NCBI GenBank assembly: GCA_003254885.1
Contig: QANT01006251.1
Coordinates: forward strand, 112,326 to 176,325
Direction: 5' to 3'
Source of the DNA: Purshia tridentata
Lineage: Eukaryota > Streptophyta > Magnoliopsida > Rosales > Rosaceae
DNA length: 64,000 nucleotides
Below, piece by piece: positions 1-11,281 of this stretch (its first letter is position 1; each line of letters opens with the position of its first letter). The notes beneath the pieces were generated by a model. The model did not search any database. It was not told where the DNA came from and saw only the letters and a list, made by a program, of their open reading frames with translations. A program made the translations under genes and the position numbers.

Positions 1-1777
1 TCAAATTGAAGGTATACCATTTAAATCAGATGATGCAAATAATGAACAACAGAACCTTAGACATTTCACTCACGGATCGCCTAAACGCTGAAAAATGATA
101 TAGCCTTGTACACCACTCAACAGAAAAAGGAAAAGAAAAGGGGACAAAAGAAGAAAAGGAGCCATACAGAGTATCTCTCAGGGCCGGTCCCTACAACTCT
201 ATGCAATGTGGACCTGAGCATAAAAAAGAAGCACATAAGCGTGTCATACAATAGAAGAATCCAAGAATTCCAAAAGGAAAATGCACATATGGTTTAAAGA
301 GCCAAATGAATTGCACAGCTCCTGAATTTTGCCAGCATTTATCTTCTATGAAAATATAAATGCAGTTTGGAGTGTTGTTACAACTAAGAGAGATGTACAC
401 TACTTGAAAATTCAGCTGCTCCAGCGTTCTAGCATGTCGCCAACATTCACTATAAATGCTCTGAAAAGGTAAACAGAAAGATAATGTTACCACTCTGAAC
501 TTAAAAGGGGTCTTCGCATTATATCTGTTATTAAAGTTATTTTATTGTGGCATCTTTTATTTTTCACTCTTCTGTATAGTAAAAGTTTCAAAACATGTTA
601 CCAGCAGTCGACTTAAGCCACTTCAATTATCAGTGGTAGAATGACTAACCCTTTTATTGGTGGTACATATTCCCATACTTGAGGTTTAGCGTCCTTATCC
701 TTGCATATCTGCAAAGAGATATGCATATTGGAATAACAAACTAATAATGCAAAGTTATTACAGTTATAATAACCTTCTTTAACAATGGTCACATAGCTGA
801 AGTTCAAAGCAGCCTTCTTACCTGGAGCCCTAAAACATCATCTGTTGCCAAGAGGCTAATATGGCCAAAGTCAGTGTGAGCTCCAACTCCAAAAATTCCA
901 CTCAAAGTTCAGCCTGTTTTAAAAGTGAACACCACTTGGTTAGTTAAATTAATTGTACCATTCATAATCAGGCTCCAACGCTTTTGATTGAAATTTGACC
1001 TTCATAGTGTAGTAGGCGCAATTTTGCAATAGGTTCACCAAGCATTTCTGGCTTATCAAAGAAATGAATGTCAAGATCAAGAGCAAGGGCTATGAGCCTA
1101 GAAATTGCTTTAGCGACCTGCCTGAAATAATGTACAGGAAAACAGTTGAGGCCCTCTACCTTTCAACCCAGTGTACATTTATCAATCATTCATTCTAGAA
1201 AGAAGTAATCTGAAGGAAAGGTGGCATGGTCATAAAAAGTTTGAAAAAGCCTTGAGAGACATTTGGGCTGACCATAAGTTTAACAATCTTCTAACTAACA
1301 AAAAGTTGCAAAGTTGCAAAGTTGAACAAAATTGCAAAGTTGGCTGCAGACATGGAATTTAAGCATAGCGACTCTGTTTGGAATGCCAAGAGGGAAAAAT
1401 AGTAATTTCTCACATGGGAGGAACGTTGAATCACATGCTTGTGGCCACATATGCATAAGTATTCTCATCTAATGAAACATAGGTTTTTGTCTAGTATTAT
1501 TAGTGTGCAACTTACAGTGCTTGTCTATGAAATTCCTCCATGTTGTCCCTCCACCCAGGAAACAGATCTACAAGGACAACAAAAAGCATAAAAAGATCAA
1601 TAACACACTTCTAGTTCTAGATGCTCAAAGACCCATAACACCAAAAAAAAGAACATAAAGTGACTGAATCAGCAAACCGGTATGAACAAACCAACTTTTG
1701 CTAGAAATCAGCCATTCAATTCTACCTGTTTTAGTCGGTTACCTGGTTCAGGCCAAACATTAGGCCCACAAAATGGC
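1..1777 (-). pseudogene. Inverted, decayed partial copy of the neighbouring 2-oxoglutarate dioxygenase gene
   Basis: Read on the minus strand, this stretch matches exons 3 (end) to 9 of the dioxygenase at 2410-5308, with the introns, so it is a genomic duplication and not a retrocopy. Exon copies are visible near 1735-1777, 1515-1567, 993-1124, 811-905, 648-706, 413-468 and 168-213. Two in-frame stops break it: a TGA at the start of the exon 6 copy, next to a 9-base deletion, and a TGA in the exon 8 copy just after the Glu-Arg-Trp codons. The HxD iron-binding pair is still encoded in the exon 6 copy. The 5' exons and promoter are missing, because the copy ends at about 1777. The left end runs off the window. 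Confidence 0.9.
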
Positions 1778-2024
1778 CAAACTAAGGGGCATTTGTGAGT
1801 TTTCACCTTTCGGTCATCTTTTCCAACACTCCAGAAGGCAACAAATTGCAATCTAGACCATCTTTTCCATCGCCGAAGTTTCTCTCCTCTAGTTGCGAGA
1901 AATCGGGCTCAGCTATCGGAGACAACAAAATTCCATTGAGGAGTTGAGAGAAGGACTTGCACTCCCTTGGGTGGTGATTGGGAAGATGACCCAAGGGTGA
2001 AAATTCATTAATGCTTCTTATTTT

Positions 2025-2104
2025 AACGGTTATCCACACTATTTACTTTAACGGTTACCCACACTACTTTGATTCAACAGTTATCCAAATTATTTTAACG
2101 GTTA
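2025..2104 (+). promoter_or_regulatory. Four short AACGGTTA-type repeats upstream of the dioxygenase gene
   Basis: AACGGTTA occurs at 2025-2032, 2050-2057 and 2097-2104, and a variant AACAGTTA at 2076-2083, at 21-26 base spacing. They lie about 300-385 bases before the dioxygenase start codon. The core resembles the MYB-binding/MSA element AACGG(C/T)(C/T)A. Any regulatory role is inferred. Confidence 0.4.
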
Positions 2105-2409
2105 TAATAGGTATACCACTTTGGAACCCAAAAAAAAAAAAAAAAAATTGTAGACCACTCTGAAACTAGCAGCTTATGAGATATTTATAATTTCTGATTT
2201 TAATAATGGAGCAAAGTATGTGGACAACACCCAAAAATAGTACTGAAACTAATGAATGTTTACGGGGAAGCAGCAGTCAGGAGGAAGACATAGACATCCC
2301 ACGTAAACAAACAAACTGCACTTATTTGCGGGCACATGTTCGTTGGAAAAGGAAAAAGGTTATCCTGCATACTCCATTATCGATTCCCAGTTGTTCAGTT
2401 TCTTGGGCA

Positions 2410-5308
2410 ATGGAGAACCCAATCGCCATCGGCGTCACTGAAGCTGCCGCAAGAGTCTCATCCCTCAATTGTATCGATCTCTCAAGCTCCGATATACACC
2501 AATCTGTTGTTTTACTCAAACAGGTTCCCACATGAATTTTTGAACTTTTTGTTTTTTAATTTTATTTAATTTTTAATTTTTTAATTTGATTAGTGAAGAA
2601 AACAACTAATTCGTACAAATCAACCAAATTCGGGGTTTAGGCGTGTTTGGATTGCGGTTTCTTTTACGTGGTAAATCATGGAATAAGCCAGCAGTTCATG
2701 GACGAGGTGTTTGAGCAGAGCAGGAGGTTGTTCAGCTTACCATTGAGTGCAAAAATGAAGCTTTTGAGGAACGAGAAGCACAGGGGATATACCCCTGTTC
2801 ACGACGAGCTTCTGGACCCTGAAAAACAAGTACACGGTTTGTCATATCACTCGGAAACACCCTTGCTGGTTGTTTTTCCATGATTGAAACTCTGGGTCTT
2901 TGTTCTTATATATTTTGTAAAAATTTGTTCATGTTCGTTGAGTAGGGGATTACAAAGAGGGATATTATATTGGAGTCGAGGTACCTGAAGATGACCCAGA
3001 AGCGCAAAAGCCATTTTATGGGCCTAATGTTTGGCCTGAACCAGGTAACCGACTAAAACAGGTAGAATTGAATGGCTGATTTCTAGCAAAAGTTGGTTTG
3101 TCCGTACCGGTTTGCTGATTCAGTCACTTTATGCTCTTTTTTGTGTGATGGGTCTTTGAGCATCTAGAAGACTAGAACTAGAAGTGTGTTATTGATCTTT
3201 TCATGCTTTTTGTTGTCCTTGTAGATCTGTTGGCTGGATGGAGGGACACCATGGAGGACTATCATAGACAAGCACTGTAAGTTGCACACTAATACTAGAC
3301 AAAAACCTATGTTTCATTGGATGAGAATACTTATCATATGTGCCCACAAGCATGTGATTCAGCGTTACACCCATGTGAGAAATTACTATTTTTCCCTCTT
3401 GGCTTTCCAAACAGAGTCGCTCTGCTTAAATTCTATGTCTGCAGCCAACTTTGCAATTTTTGTTGAACAGTACCTAAGTGCGATGAGAATATCCTCTTTA
3501 TTAGTTAGAAGGTTGTTAAACTGATGGTCAGCCCAAATGTCTCTCAAGGCTTTTTCAAACTTGTTATGATCATTTGCCACATTTCCTTTAAATTACTTCT
3601 TTCTAGAAGGAATGATTGATATACACTGGGTTGAAAGGTGGAGGGTCTCAACTGTTTTCCTGTACATCATTTCAGGGAGGTGGCTAAAGCAGTTTCTAGG
3701 CTCATCGCCCTTGCTCTTGATCTTGACATTCATTTCTTTGATAAACCAGAAATGCTTGGTGAACCTATTGCAACATTGCGCCTACTACGCTATGAAGGTC
3801 AAATTTCAATCAAAAGCGTTGGAGCCTTATTATGAATGTTACAATTAATTTAACTAACCAAATGGCATTCACTTTTGATACAGGTCAAATTTCTAATCCA
3901 TTGAGTGGAATTTTTGGAGCTGGAGCTCACACTGACTTTGGTCTTATTACCCTATTGGCAACAGATGATGTCTTAGGCCTCCAGGTAAGAAGGCAGCTGT
4001 GAACTTCAGCTATGTGACCATTGTTAAGAAGGCTGTTATAACTGTAATACCTTTGCATAATTAGTTTGTTATTCCAATATCCATCTCTTTGCAGATATGC
4101 AAGGATAAGGACGCCAAACCTCAAGTATGGGAATATGTGCCACCAATAAAAGGGTTAGTCATTCTACCACTGATAATTGAAGTGGCTTAAGTCAACTGCT
4201 GGTAACATGTTTTGAAACTTTTACTATACAGGAGTGAAAAATGAAAGATGCCACCATAAAATAACTTTAATAATAGATATAATGCAAAGACCCCTTTTAA
4301 ATTCAGAGCGGTAACATTATCTTTCTGTTTACCTTTTCAGAGCATTTATAGTGAATCTTGGTGACATGCTAGAACGCTGGAGCAACTGCATTTTCAAGTA
4401 CTGTACATCTTTCTTAGTTGTGACATTACTCCAAACTGCATTTTCAACCATATGTGCATTTTTATTTTGGAATTCTTGGATGCTTCGATTGTGTGACATG
4501 CTTATGTGCTTTGTTTTTGTCTTCAGGTCCACATTGCATAGAGTTGTAGGGACCGGCCAAGAGAGATACTCTGTATGGCCCCCTTTCTTCCTTTGCCCCC
4601 TTTCCTTTTCCTTTTTCTGTTGAGTGGTGCACAAGGCTATATCATATTTCAGCATTTAGGTGATGCGTGAGTGAAATGTCAAGGTTCTGTTGTTCATTAT
4701 TTGCATCATCTGATTCATATGGTGTACCTTCAATTTGACTTATTTTATATGTGCCTAACTTGTACAGTGGCTCAATTCCTTTCTTTTTCCGATTACAGCA
4801 CATTCTTTTCTTTGTAATGCAACTTGGTATATCTCATTTCCTTTTCTTTTTTTTGGGCAGATTGCGTACTTTGTAGAACCTAGTCATGATTGTCTTGTTG
4901 AGTGCCTGCCTACCTGCAAATCAGAAAAAAACCCTCCCAAGTAAGCTCTAATTTCTGATTAAAATGGTTGACAATAGTTATATGATGACCTCTGAATTGT
5001 TGATCTATATTTGAGGCCTATTGTCCTTAGCAGTACATGAAACAGTAAGGGACGTCAGTTGAATGAATACTCATGGGCCAATTACACCATTTGACTATGT
5101 TCATAAGATGTGCATCATCTATACTGTATATGAGTTTTAAAAGTAGAATCATAAGAATTTGAAATGATATTTTCTTACTACTGTTAATTGCATTTCTACA
5201 TTCGTCTACTTTTCCAGGTTTCCTCCAATTTTGTGTGGCACTTACTTGAGTCAGCGGTATAAGGATACTCAGGCTGATCTGAGTATCTACAACCAACATG
5301 AAAAATAA
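2410..5308 (+). CDS. 2-oxoglutarate/Fe(II)-dependent dioxygenase (At1g35190-like, hyoscyamine 6-dioxygenase-like family)
   Basis: Eleven exons: 2410-2523, 2641-2836, 2946-3044, 3225-3276, 3676-3797, 3884-3984, 4095-4153, 4341-4397, 4527-4572, 4861-4940 and 5218-5308. They join in frame to 338 residues, a normal length for plant soluble 2-ODDs. The N-terminal DIOX_N region contains a Cys-Gly-Phe-Phe-Tyr motif. The iron ligands are His210 and Asp212 (HTD) and His271 (LHRV). Arg280 and Ser282 (RYS) should bind 2-oxoglutarate. Such enzymes couple 2-oxoglutarate decarboxylation to substrate hydroxylation in the cytosol; the substrate of this clade is not evident from sequence. Its best remembered relative is Arabidopsis At1g35190, named after hyoscyamine 6-dioxygenase, but no alkaloid role should be assumed. 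Exons 4-9 lie inside one arm of the inverted repeat. Confidence 0.93.
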
Positions 5309-7130
5309 GTTTGTCATAGTTTCTGCAATTGGAGAAGAATACCCTTCTAAGATAGCTAGTATAAGTTTTCAGATGGTTCCACAATTGTTGTACTTGATAA
5401 TGTGTTGCATCAGTTTACAAGATGGCTCACACTCACACTGCTAGTCCGCTGACACAGGACTATTGTATCCCTCTGTAAATTCATATAATGTTATGGGTTG
5501 GCATCCTACCAGCCAAATATTTCAAACCATTTTTATTGCAGACTCGATACCTACCTGACCTGGTTCAAAATTGGCTCTGAAACTTTATGTCCAAATGAAA
5601 AACGTTGTTCTAAATTTGTTGGCTTGTAAATAGTTGTCGAGTCCTTTATCCTTGGCTACTAATCTTTTCTCCACGTTCAAACTTCAAAGGACTCTCGTCG
5701 TTATTCATTAAAATGGCACTAATAATTGAACAACGCACAACCTTTAGGAATTAAGAATGGCACTTTAGGTTTTAGCTTTACTTGGCCTTTTAGCCATTTT
5801 AGTGTGATAATGTTGGTTTTCCTTCTTTCTTTCCAATAATGATTGAAAAATAATTGAAGGCGACAAAACAACCCATCAATACCACGGCACCCCTTTGTAT
5901 TTGGGTGCCTGTGCCACCATTTGCTCCAAAAGAGTGCGCACTCCCTTTGAGGCCAACAAGAGGAGAAGAACGATTGACTGATTGTGACCCCTTCTTACTT
6001 AGGATCCAACGTCAAGCTGATCCTAATTTGGAAGTAAAGTGTCTAAAAATTTAATTTGGTGAGCCCAATGTCAAATAAAACATTGTGTGGGAGTGGTATG
6101 TATGTATGTAATTAGCCCCGTAGGGACAAACTAGAAAACTCGTGTCCAAAAATGGGCCAGTTGGCCTAATTTCCCAGGGGTATTCATTTGGGATTAGGGG
6201 ACGTCATCTATATCATGGCATGAATTTGGGCTTTCTAGCTACCTGCTGTCAGAATTCGCAGTTTTCGCTCCGGCCGAAACAAGCAAGACAAATATATTTA
6301 TAGTCATTCCATCTGTCATACGTATATGACCATCCCTCTCAGTTTTTTTATTGTTAAGAGATGAATATTCAGCGTTACTTGCCAAAATGGGAAAGGATAA
6401 GATAATATTCACCATTGACCAAGCTTACTTGTCTTTGTCATATTAACTCTTTCTAATATGTTCACATTCTATATTGATAAAAAGACAATATTGATGATCA
6501 AATCCATGATGCTCGGTTTGAATTTTTTTCCCCAAATACGATACTGATAAATCCTACGCAACCCACAAAACCAATTGTTCACTATTTAATTGCTTTGGTT
6601 TTATTCAATAATCGAAGTTGACTATCTAAATTAATTAATATCTGAGGTTTTCAACGCGGTTAACCATTCAAGGTTGCATTTGCAACTTGCTGAATCAATG
6701 CATACTTAATGAACCACGACAAAAACTAACTACATACTCATTGGTCCAACTGATATTTTTTTTTCACTTTATATCAAGTTTTCTATTTTCAAATTTATCC
6801 TTTCCCCGATGAAAAAAATAAATTTAACCGACATACATTACCAAGTTTCCATTAGCCAAAATGTGTGTAATGAGAAAAAGAGAGAAATCAAGAAGAACAT
6901 TGTAATAGTAAGATCCAGCAACAGAGGGAAGATATATTACATGATTATATCCATTATATATATCCAAGTACATATAGCATACTACAATTTAATGCATGCA
7001 TATATGTTTAATTAGCCTTGACATATGGATCATAATTATAAAAAAGCCTAAATATTCATTTCATTATTCAAAAGCAAACCTACAAAACACGTACATATAC
7101 GTACGTACGTACTGCAAAATTAAGATATGA
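5309..7130. other. Intergenic, AT-rich, no gene recognised
   Basis: This holds the 3' flank of the dioxygenase gene and the downstream side of the RING gene. A 66-residue open frame at 5854-6054 has no recognisable domain. A short ACGTACGTACGTAC run lies near 7097. Confidence 0.6.
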
Positions 7131-7538
7131 TTAAATTTTGAGGTGGGCGGCGATGGCGGAGCGGCAGAGAGGGCAAGAGTTGCAGACGAAGAGCCAGGAG
7201 GAAATACAAGTGGAATGGTACACATGCCCACATGGGATTTGTTTACCTGTCGACGACTCTGACTGCAAGCTTAAGCCTTCCATACAAACCGCACAAACAT
7301 CATGACCAGCTGTAGAAGCAGCAGTAGTAGTAACACTTGGCATATTGTCAAGTAGTATCAACGAGTTTGCTTCTGCAATATGATCATCTGCCAAGGGAAA
7401 AGACAAAGCCTCGTCCAGGTCAAATTGTAGATCGATATGATTTTGATGCCTTGATATGCCACTATTAATGTTGGGTTCTGAAAATACAGTGGCCATGTCC
7501 AAATTGGGTTTGGTCGACATAGATGAGAGAAACTCCAA
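7131..7538 (-). CDS. Small RING-H2 finger protein, probable E3 ubiquitin ligase
   Basis: Single-exon frame of 135 residues. The last third carries a RING-H2 zinc-binding pattern: Cys-Ala-Val-Cys, a spacer, Pro-Cys-Gly-His-Val-Tyr-His, then Thr-Cys, and finally Cys-Pro-Leu-Cys. The order Cys3-His2-Cys3 is complete. The N-terminal half is acidic and has no other domain or membrane segment, so it is likely soluble. RING-H2 proteins recruit an E2 and pass ubiquitin to a target; the target is unknown. A TATATATA box at 7571-7578 lies only about 33 bases before the first ATG, so the mRNA may start very near it. The second Met, seven residues in, is an alternative start. Confidence 0.85.
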   Translation of the reverse strand: MEFLSSMSTKPNLDMATVFSEPNINSGISRHQNHIDLQFDLDEALSFPLADDHIAEANSLILLDNMPSVTTTAASTAGHDVCAVCMEGLSLQSESSTGKQIPCGHVYHSTCISSWLFVCNSCPLCRSAIAAHLKI

Positions 7539-7570
7539 CTGGGTTTCAACCTATTTGGGAAGATCGATGG

Positions 7571-7578
7571 TATATATA
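7571..7578 (-). promoter_or_regulatory. Probable TATA box of the RING-H2 gene
   Basis: TATATATA on the minus strand, 33 bases upstream of the first ATG of the gene at 7131-7538. The position suggests a very short 5' leader or use of the second Met. Confidence 0.4.
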
Positions 7579-10182
7579 GGGAGAGTTAGACAAAGCCTAA
7601 TTAATTAAAGAGTGAAAGTAAGCAAGTTGAATGCTCTGTACACCTCTTTTTTTATTAATCTGGAACGGAGAATTTGAATTCGAAATCTCTTATTATAATA
7701 TAGTGAGAAAACAAATTACCTAGCTAGTTGGCGAACACTATTGCATTGCATGAATTATAAAGAAATTGACTACAGGGAAATTAAATATATCTATTGTGGT
7801 TGATGAACATGGCAAATTGGCAAGTGGGATTCCAAATTATAGGTGAATAAATTAATACAGCATGCAATTTGACTTGTCATATTATATATTCTAACACAAA
7901 GTTGAGTACCTGGCCAAAAAAAAAAAAACACAAAAGTGAGCAGTTGACCTTGTAATTCCACGTGACACACACTAGTTGAGGATTATCCAACCGCATTGCA
8001 AATTTGGACACTTCTGGGTCATCTCATTTTGGGCCTACTTGGGCTTACCCGTTTCCGTAATTTAAGGCGGGCCCGTGGCTAAATATCTGGTCATCCAACC
8101 TGAAGGCTTGGTTTCCTCAATTTGGGCTTGAAAGCTTGCAATACCAAACATAATTAACCTGCGCAGATAGCCTAATAGTAATTAGGTGAGTACATGTGAA
8201 AAGTCTCGTTGGAGGCATAAATACTTAAGTTTACATTACACGTGTGCCTTCATGTATTCAAATTCAAGTTTAATTTAAGAGCAATGCTAGAGAGATAACC
8301 TTTTCTAATCCCACATATGTATGGAGGTGAAAACTACTTTACACATGTGGTATTCAAAATGTGGTCTCCCTAATAACTTTATTGTTAACTTAAAAATGTA
8401 GAAATTTATCTAATTACCAAAAAAACCCCGAAAAAGTAGAATTAAAAATAATTGAAAAATTGGTTAATATCATCTAATTGTGATCAATGCAATGCATATA
8501 GGAAGTGGCTGCATCATGTAACCATCATTTTGTACATAAAGATTAGACTAAAAAATTGCTTTTTAAAAGTTGCATATTATATAAAACTGAACTTTGGTGT
8601 CACACTTTGTTGTTGTATGATGATTGATGATTCTTTTTAAATTGCATAACCACTCCCTTTTTCTTTTCTTTTTTGCCCTTTCTCCCTCAGTTTAGTGAGT
8701 GTCGGCACAAAGCTGATATAAAAATTGGTGTTATTAGATTTGATAAAATCATAAAATTATTGAACACGCAAAGGGCCTTAAACGTGGCACAACCAGGCTA
8801 ATATTAGTGAAACAGGAGGCTTTACCAGATAACTTTCTTTCTTAACAAACACATTAATACTTGATTAACAAATATTAATGAGTAAGCTCTCTTGATTAAT
8901 GAACTCACCTTTGGATTTGCCATATCCGTCTGGCCAATCACGTTAGATCTTGGAATCTACCCCCCAAAAAAACAAATGGTGGAAACTAAAACAACTATGT
9001 GGCTTCAAGTTTAAATTACAATCTCCCCCTTCATTAGGTAAAGACAAAAAACAATTAAAAACAAAAGTCTTTGGCTTACACATAATAATTGAATGATCTG
9101 GAGAAAGATATTGTTTAAAACTGCTGGCATGGATTTCCTAGCTTCTTGAAATTGGCAATTACATTAAAAACAAATGATTTTTATCACAGAAGCTTTCCTT
9201 AAAATACATTCTCAAGTAAACATGCAACTCGCCTTTACTAACTTTGGTCTTGCAATTGTCGGTATGATGCATTCTAAAATCACCTTTACTAACTTACTTT
9301 GATCAATCCTTGCTTAATAAAAATAACATCCCCTGAACTTAAGATTATTGATCATATTAAAATGTGTAATCTTAAATAATAGTTCATTGGAACGTTTAAT
9401 TATATTAAAAGAGCGATAATCATTTAGACTTTATAAGTTAGAATGACTTTATAAGTACATTCTCACGAGACTACATATCTAAATATATAATTATTAGCCA
9501 ATATCTCAAAGACAGATTTTTTGCCATAGAAATTTGTGTAGAGGTCTCAGTTAAATATTAAATTAATAGATGAAATATTGTTTATAATAAATAACAAAAT
9601 AGTCTTGATGTTGATAAGAAAAACCTACTTTATCCCGGTGATATAATATTACCACAGAGATAAAAGAGGTTTGAGACTCTTATTTCTCTTTAATAGTAAT
9701 GCCAAGTCAGCTATTATTAGTAATAGTATATTCAAGTTTTCCTCTAATGTTGATTAAGTGGCTAAACAACTTTTCATTGGCATTATTTTTTGAATAAATA
9801 AATAATTTTGAAAGACAGACAACAGAGATTATTGAATCAGATTGCCACATTGCGAGATACACCAATGATTGTAGATTGCATAATGGCACAATGCATAGCG
9901 GACGGGGACATATCTATGGCGACGTGTTACTATACCACTAGCCTATGTTAGCTGAGTGCCGTTTGATCTGATCGAATCCTAAATAGGTCCCGTCGACTTG
10001 ACTTGAATCGCGCCAAAATCCATACGGGTCCCACCCACCACCATCGCTAGTTCGCTACGTGGATTCTTAGTGGGTTCCACTCCCTTTTCCCGCATCACCG
10101 TCGCTTCTCTGCTGTACCAACTGATAGCATCGCACCAGCTGTCCGATCCCATATCGATCGGGTTTTGACAAAACTACTGTAC
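7579..10182. other. Intergenic, AT-rich, no gene recognised
   Basis: About 2.6 kb without a convincing open frame or domain. It contains isolated CACGTG motifs near 7969 and 8239 and scattered A/T runs. The only frames seen are about 60 residues long and low in complexity. Confidence 0.55.
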
Positions 10183-10550
10183 CACGTGGCATTTCGGCAG
10201 GTTATCTGGAGATCAGTGTTTCGTAATTTCCCACCATTTTACTTTCTTGCACTTTTTCTGTAAAAAAGGTCAAATTTTACCTAATGGCTGGGCCCCACTT
10301 ACTGCCAACGTGCCACCTATAGCTTATTACAGAGATAGTGATATGCCATTGCTGGGGTCCACCTCAGATTCCTCATGGATAGAGAGGCAACAATCCAGTA
10401 CATACCGTATAGTGGACAATAATGTTCAACTACCGAATCACACGTGCCACGTTATCTGATGGAGAATTTACTCTCACGGTTCACAGCATTACCGGACAAT
10501 CTATACCACAAAGCCACCGAAAAAAAGGAGGGTTTCCCCACAAAAGATTC

Positions 10551-10813
10551 TAATAAATTTTAAATTTAAGAATTTTTATAGAATCTCTTAAAAATTAAAA
10601 AGAATTATTTGAATTATCTGACTTTTCTTATTTAAATAAAGTTTATGCAAATTCATCAAAATTTATTACTTAATAAAATTTTAGAACTTTTTAAGATACT
10701 TGAATTTTACTAAAATCTATTAAAATTTGGATAGAAATATTTAGACTTTTATAAAATTAATTAAAATTAGACTTAAAAACTCTTAAATTTCTATAAACTT
10801 TTAAAATTTATTA
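10551..10813. mobile_element. AT-rich MITE-like element in the PP2C upstream region
   Basis: The ends are 14-base perfect inverted repeats: TAATAAATTTTAAA at 10551-10564 and its reverse complement at 10800-10813, with imperfect complementarity continuing inward. The interior is very AT-rich and noncoding. No clear target-site duplication was found, so the class is unknown. Confidence 0.35.
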
Positions 10814-11231
10814 AAACATGAGTTGGAAATACCTCTAATCCGTTTTTTGCAAGTGTTATGTTGCTTGCTACAAAAAAATTATAATGAACATCACCACTAT
10901 ATTTAATGGTTGAAACGTATTTTTAATGACACGTGATAATTATCTAAACCAGTAATAATACTCAAAAGGAGTGAGGAAAATATTTCTCGGCCGAACACGT
11001 TGGAGCAGAGAAGCACTGCTCTCCAGCGCGGCAGGGCCAACTGTAGAAGGACACGTAGCGGTGCAGCGCAAAGCAAATGAGTACGACTACAATCAATGCC
11101 CAACCTCGCTGTCTCTCTTCCTCATTCACTACGGGTGCGTGTGTCATCGAACTTATATCTTCTTACACGTGTCGCCTTCCTAGCTGTCCCTTCTTCTCTT
11201 ATTTTATCCCATTCTTTCTTTGCCTTTAGCT

Positions 11232-11240
<9 letters not shown>

Positions 11241-11266
<26 letters not shown>
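11241..11266. repeat. CT microsatellite in the PP2C 5' leader
   Basis: An uninterrupted (CT)n run of 26 bases ends 16 bases before the chosen ATG at 11282. Such runs are common in plant 5' leaders. Confidence 0.8.
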
Positions 11267-11274
<8 letters not shown>

Positions 11275-11281
11275 GGAAAAC

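Larger units (their letters stand above)
1..4738. repeat. Large inverted repeat, arms 1-1777 and about 3009-4738
   Basis: Base 1 pairs with base 4738, and the left arm stays alignable in reverse complement to about 1777 against 3009. Identity by eye is roughly 90 percent, with small indels. The 1.2-kb spacer holds exons 1, 2 and most of 3 of the intact gene and its upstream region. The arms cover introns and exons alike. The outer limit of the left arm lies beyond the window. Confidence 0.92.

Noticed and set aside
1803-2039. 78-residue open frame on the minus strand upstream of the dioxygenase gene
   Set aside because: No domain, overlaps the AACGGTTA repeats and lies in the palindrome spacer.
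4329-4655. 108-residue antisense frame over dioxygenase exons 8-9
   Set aside because: It is the complement of real exons and introns; the plus-strand gene explains the region.
5854-6054. 66-residue Pro-rich frame
   Set aside because: No recognisable family, no splice partner and no promoter signal.
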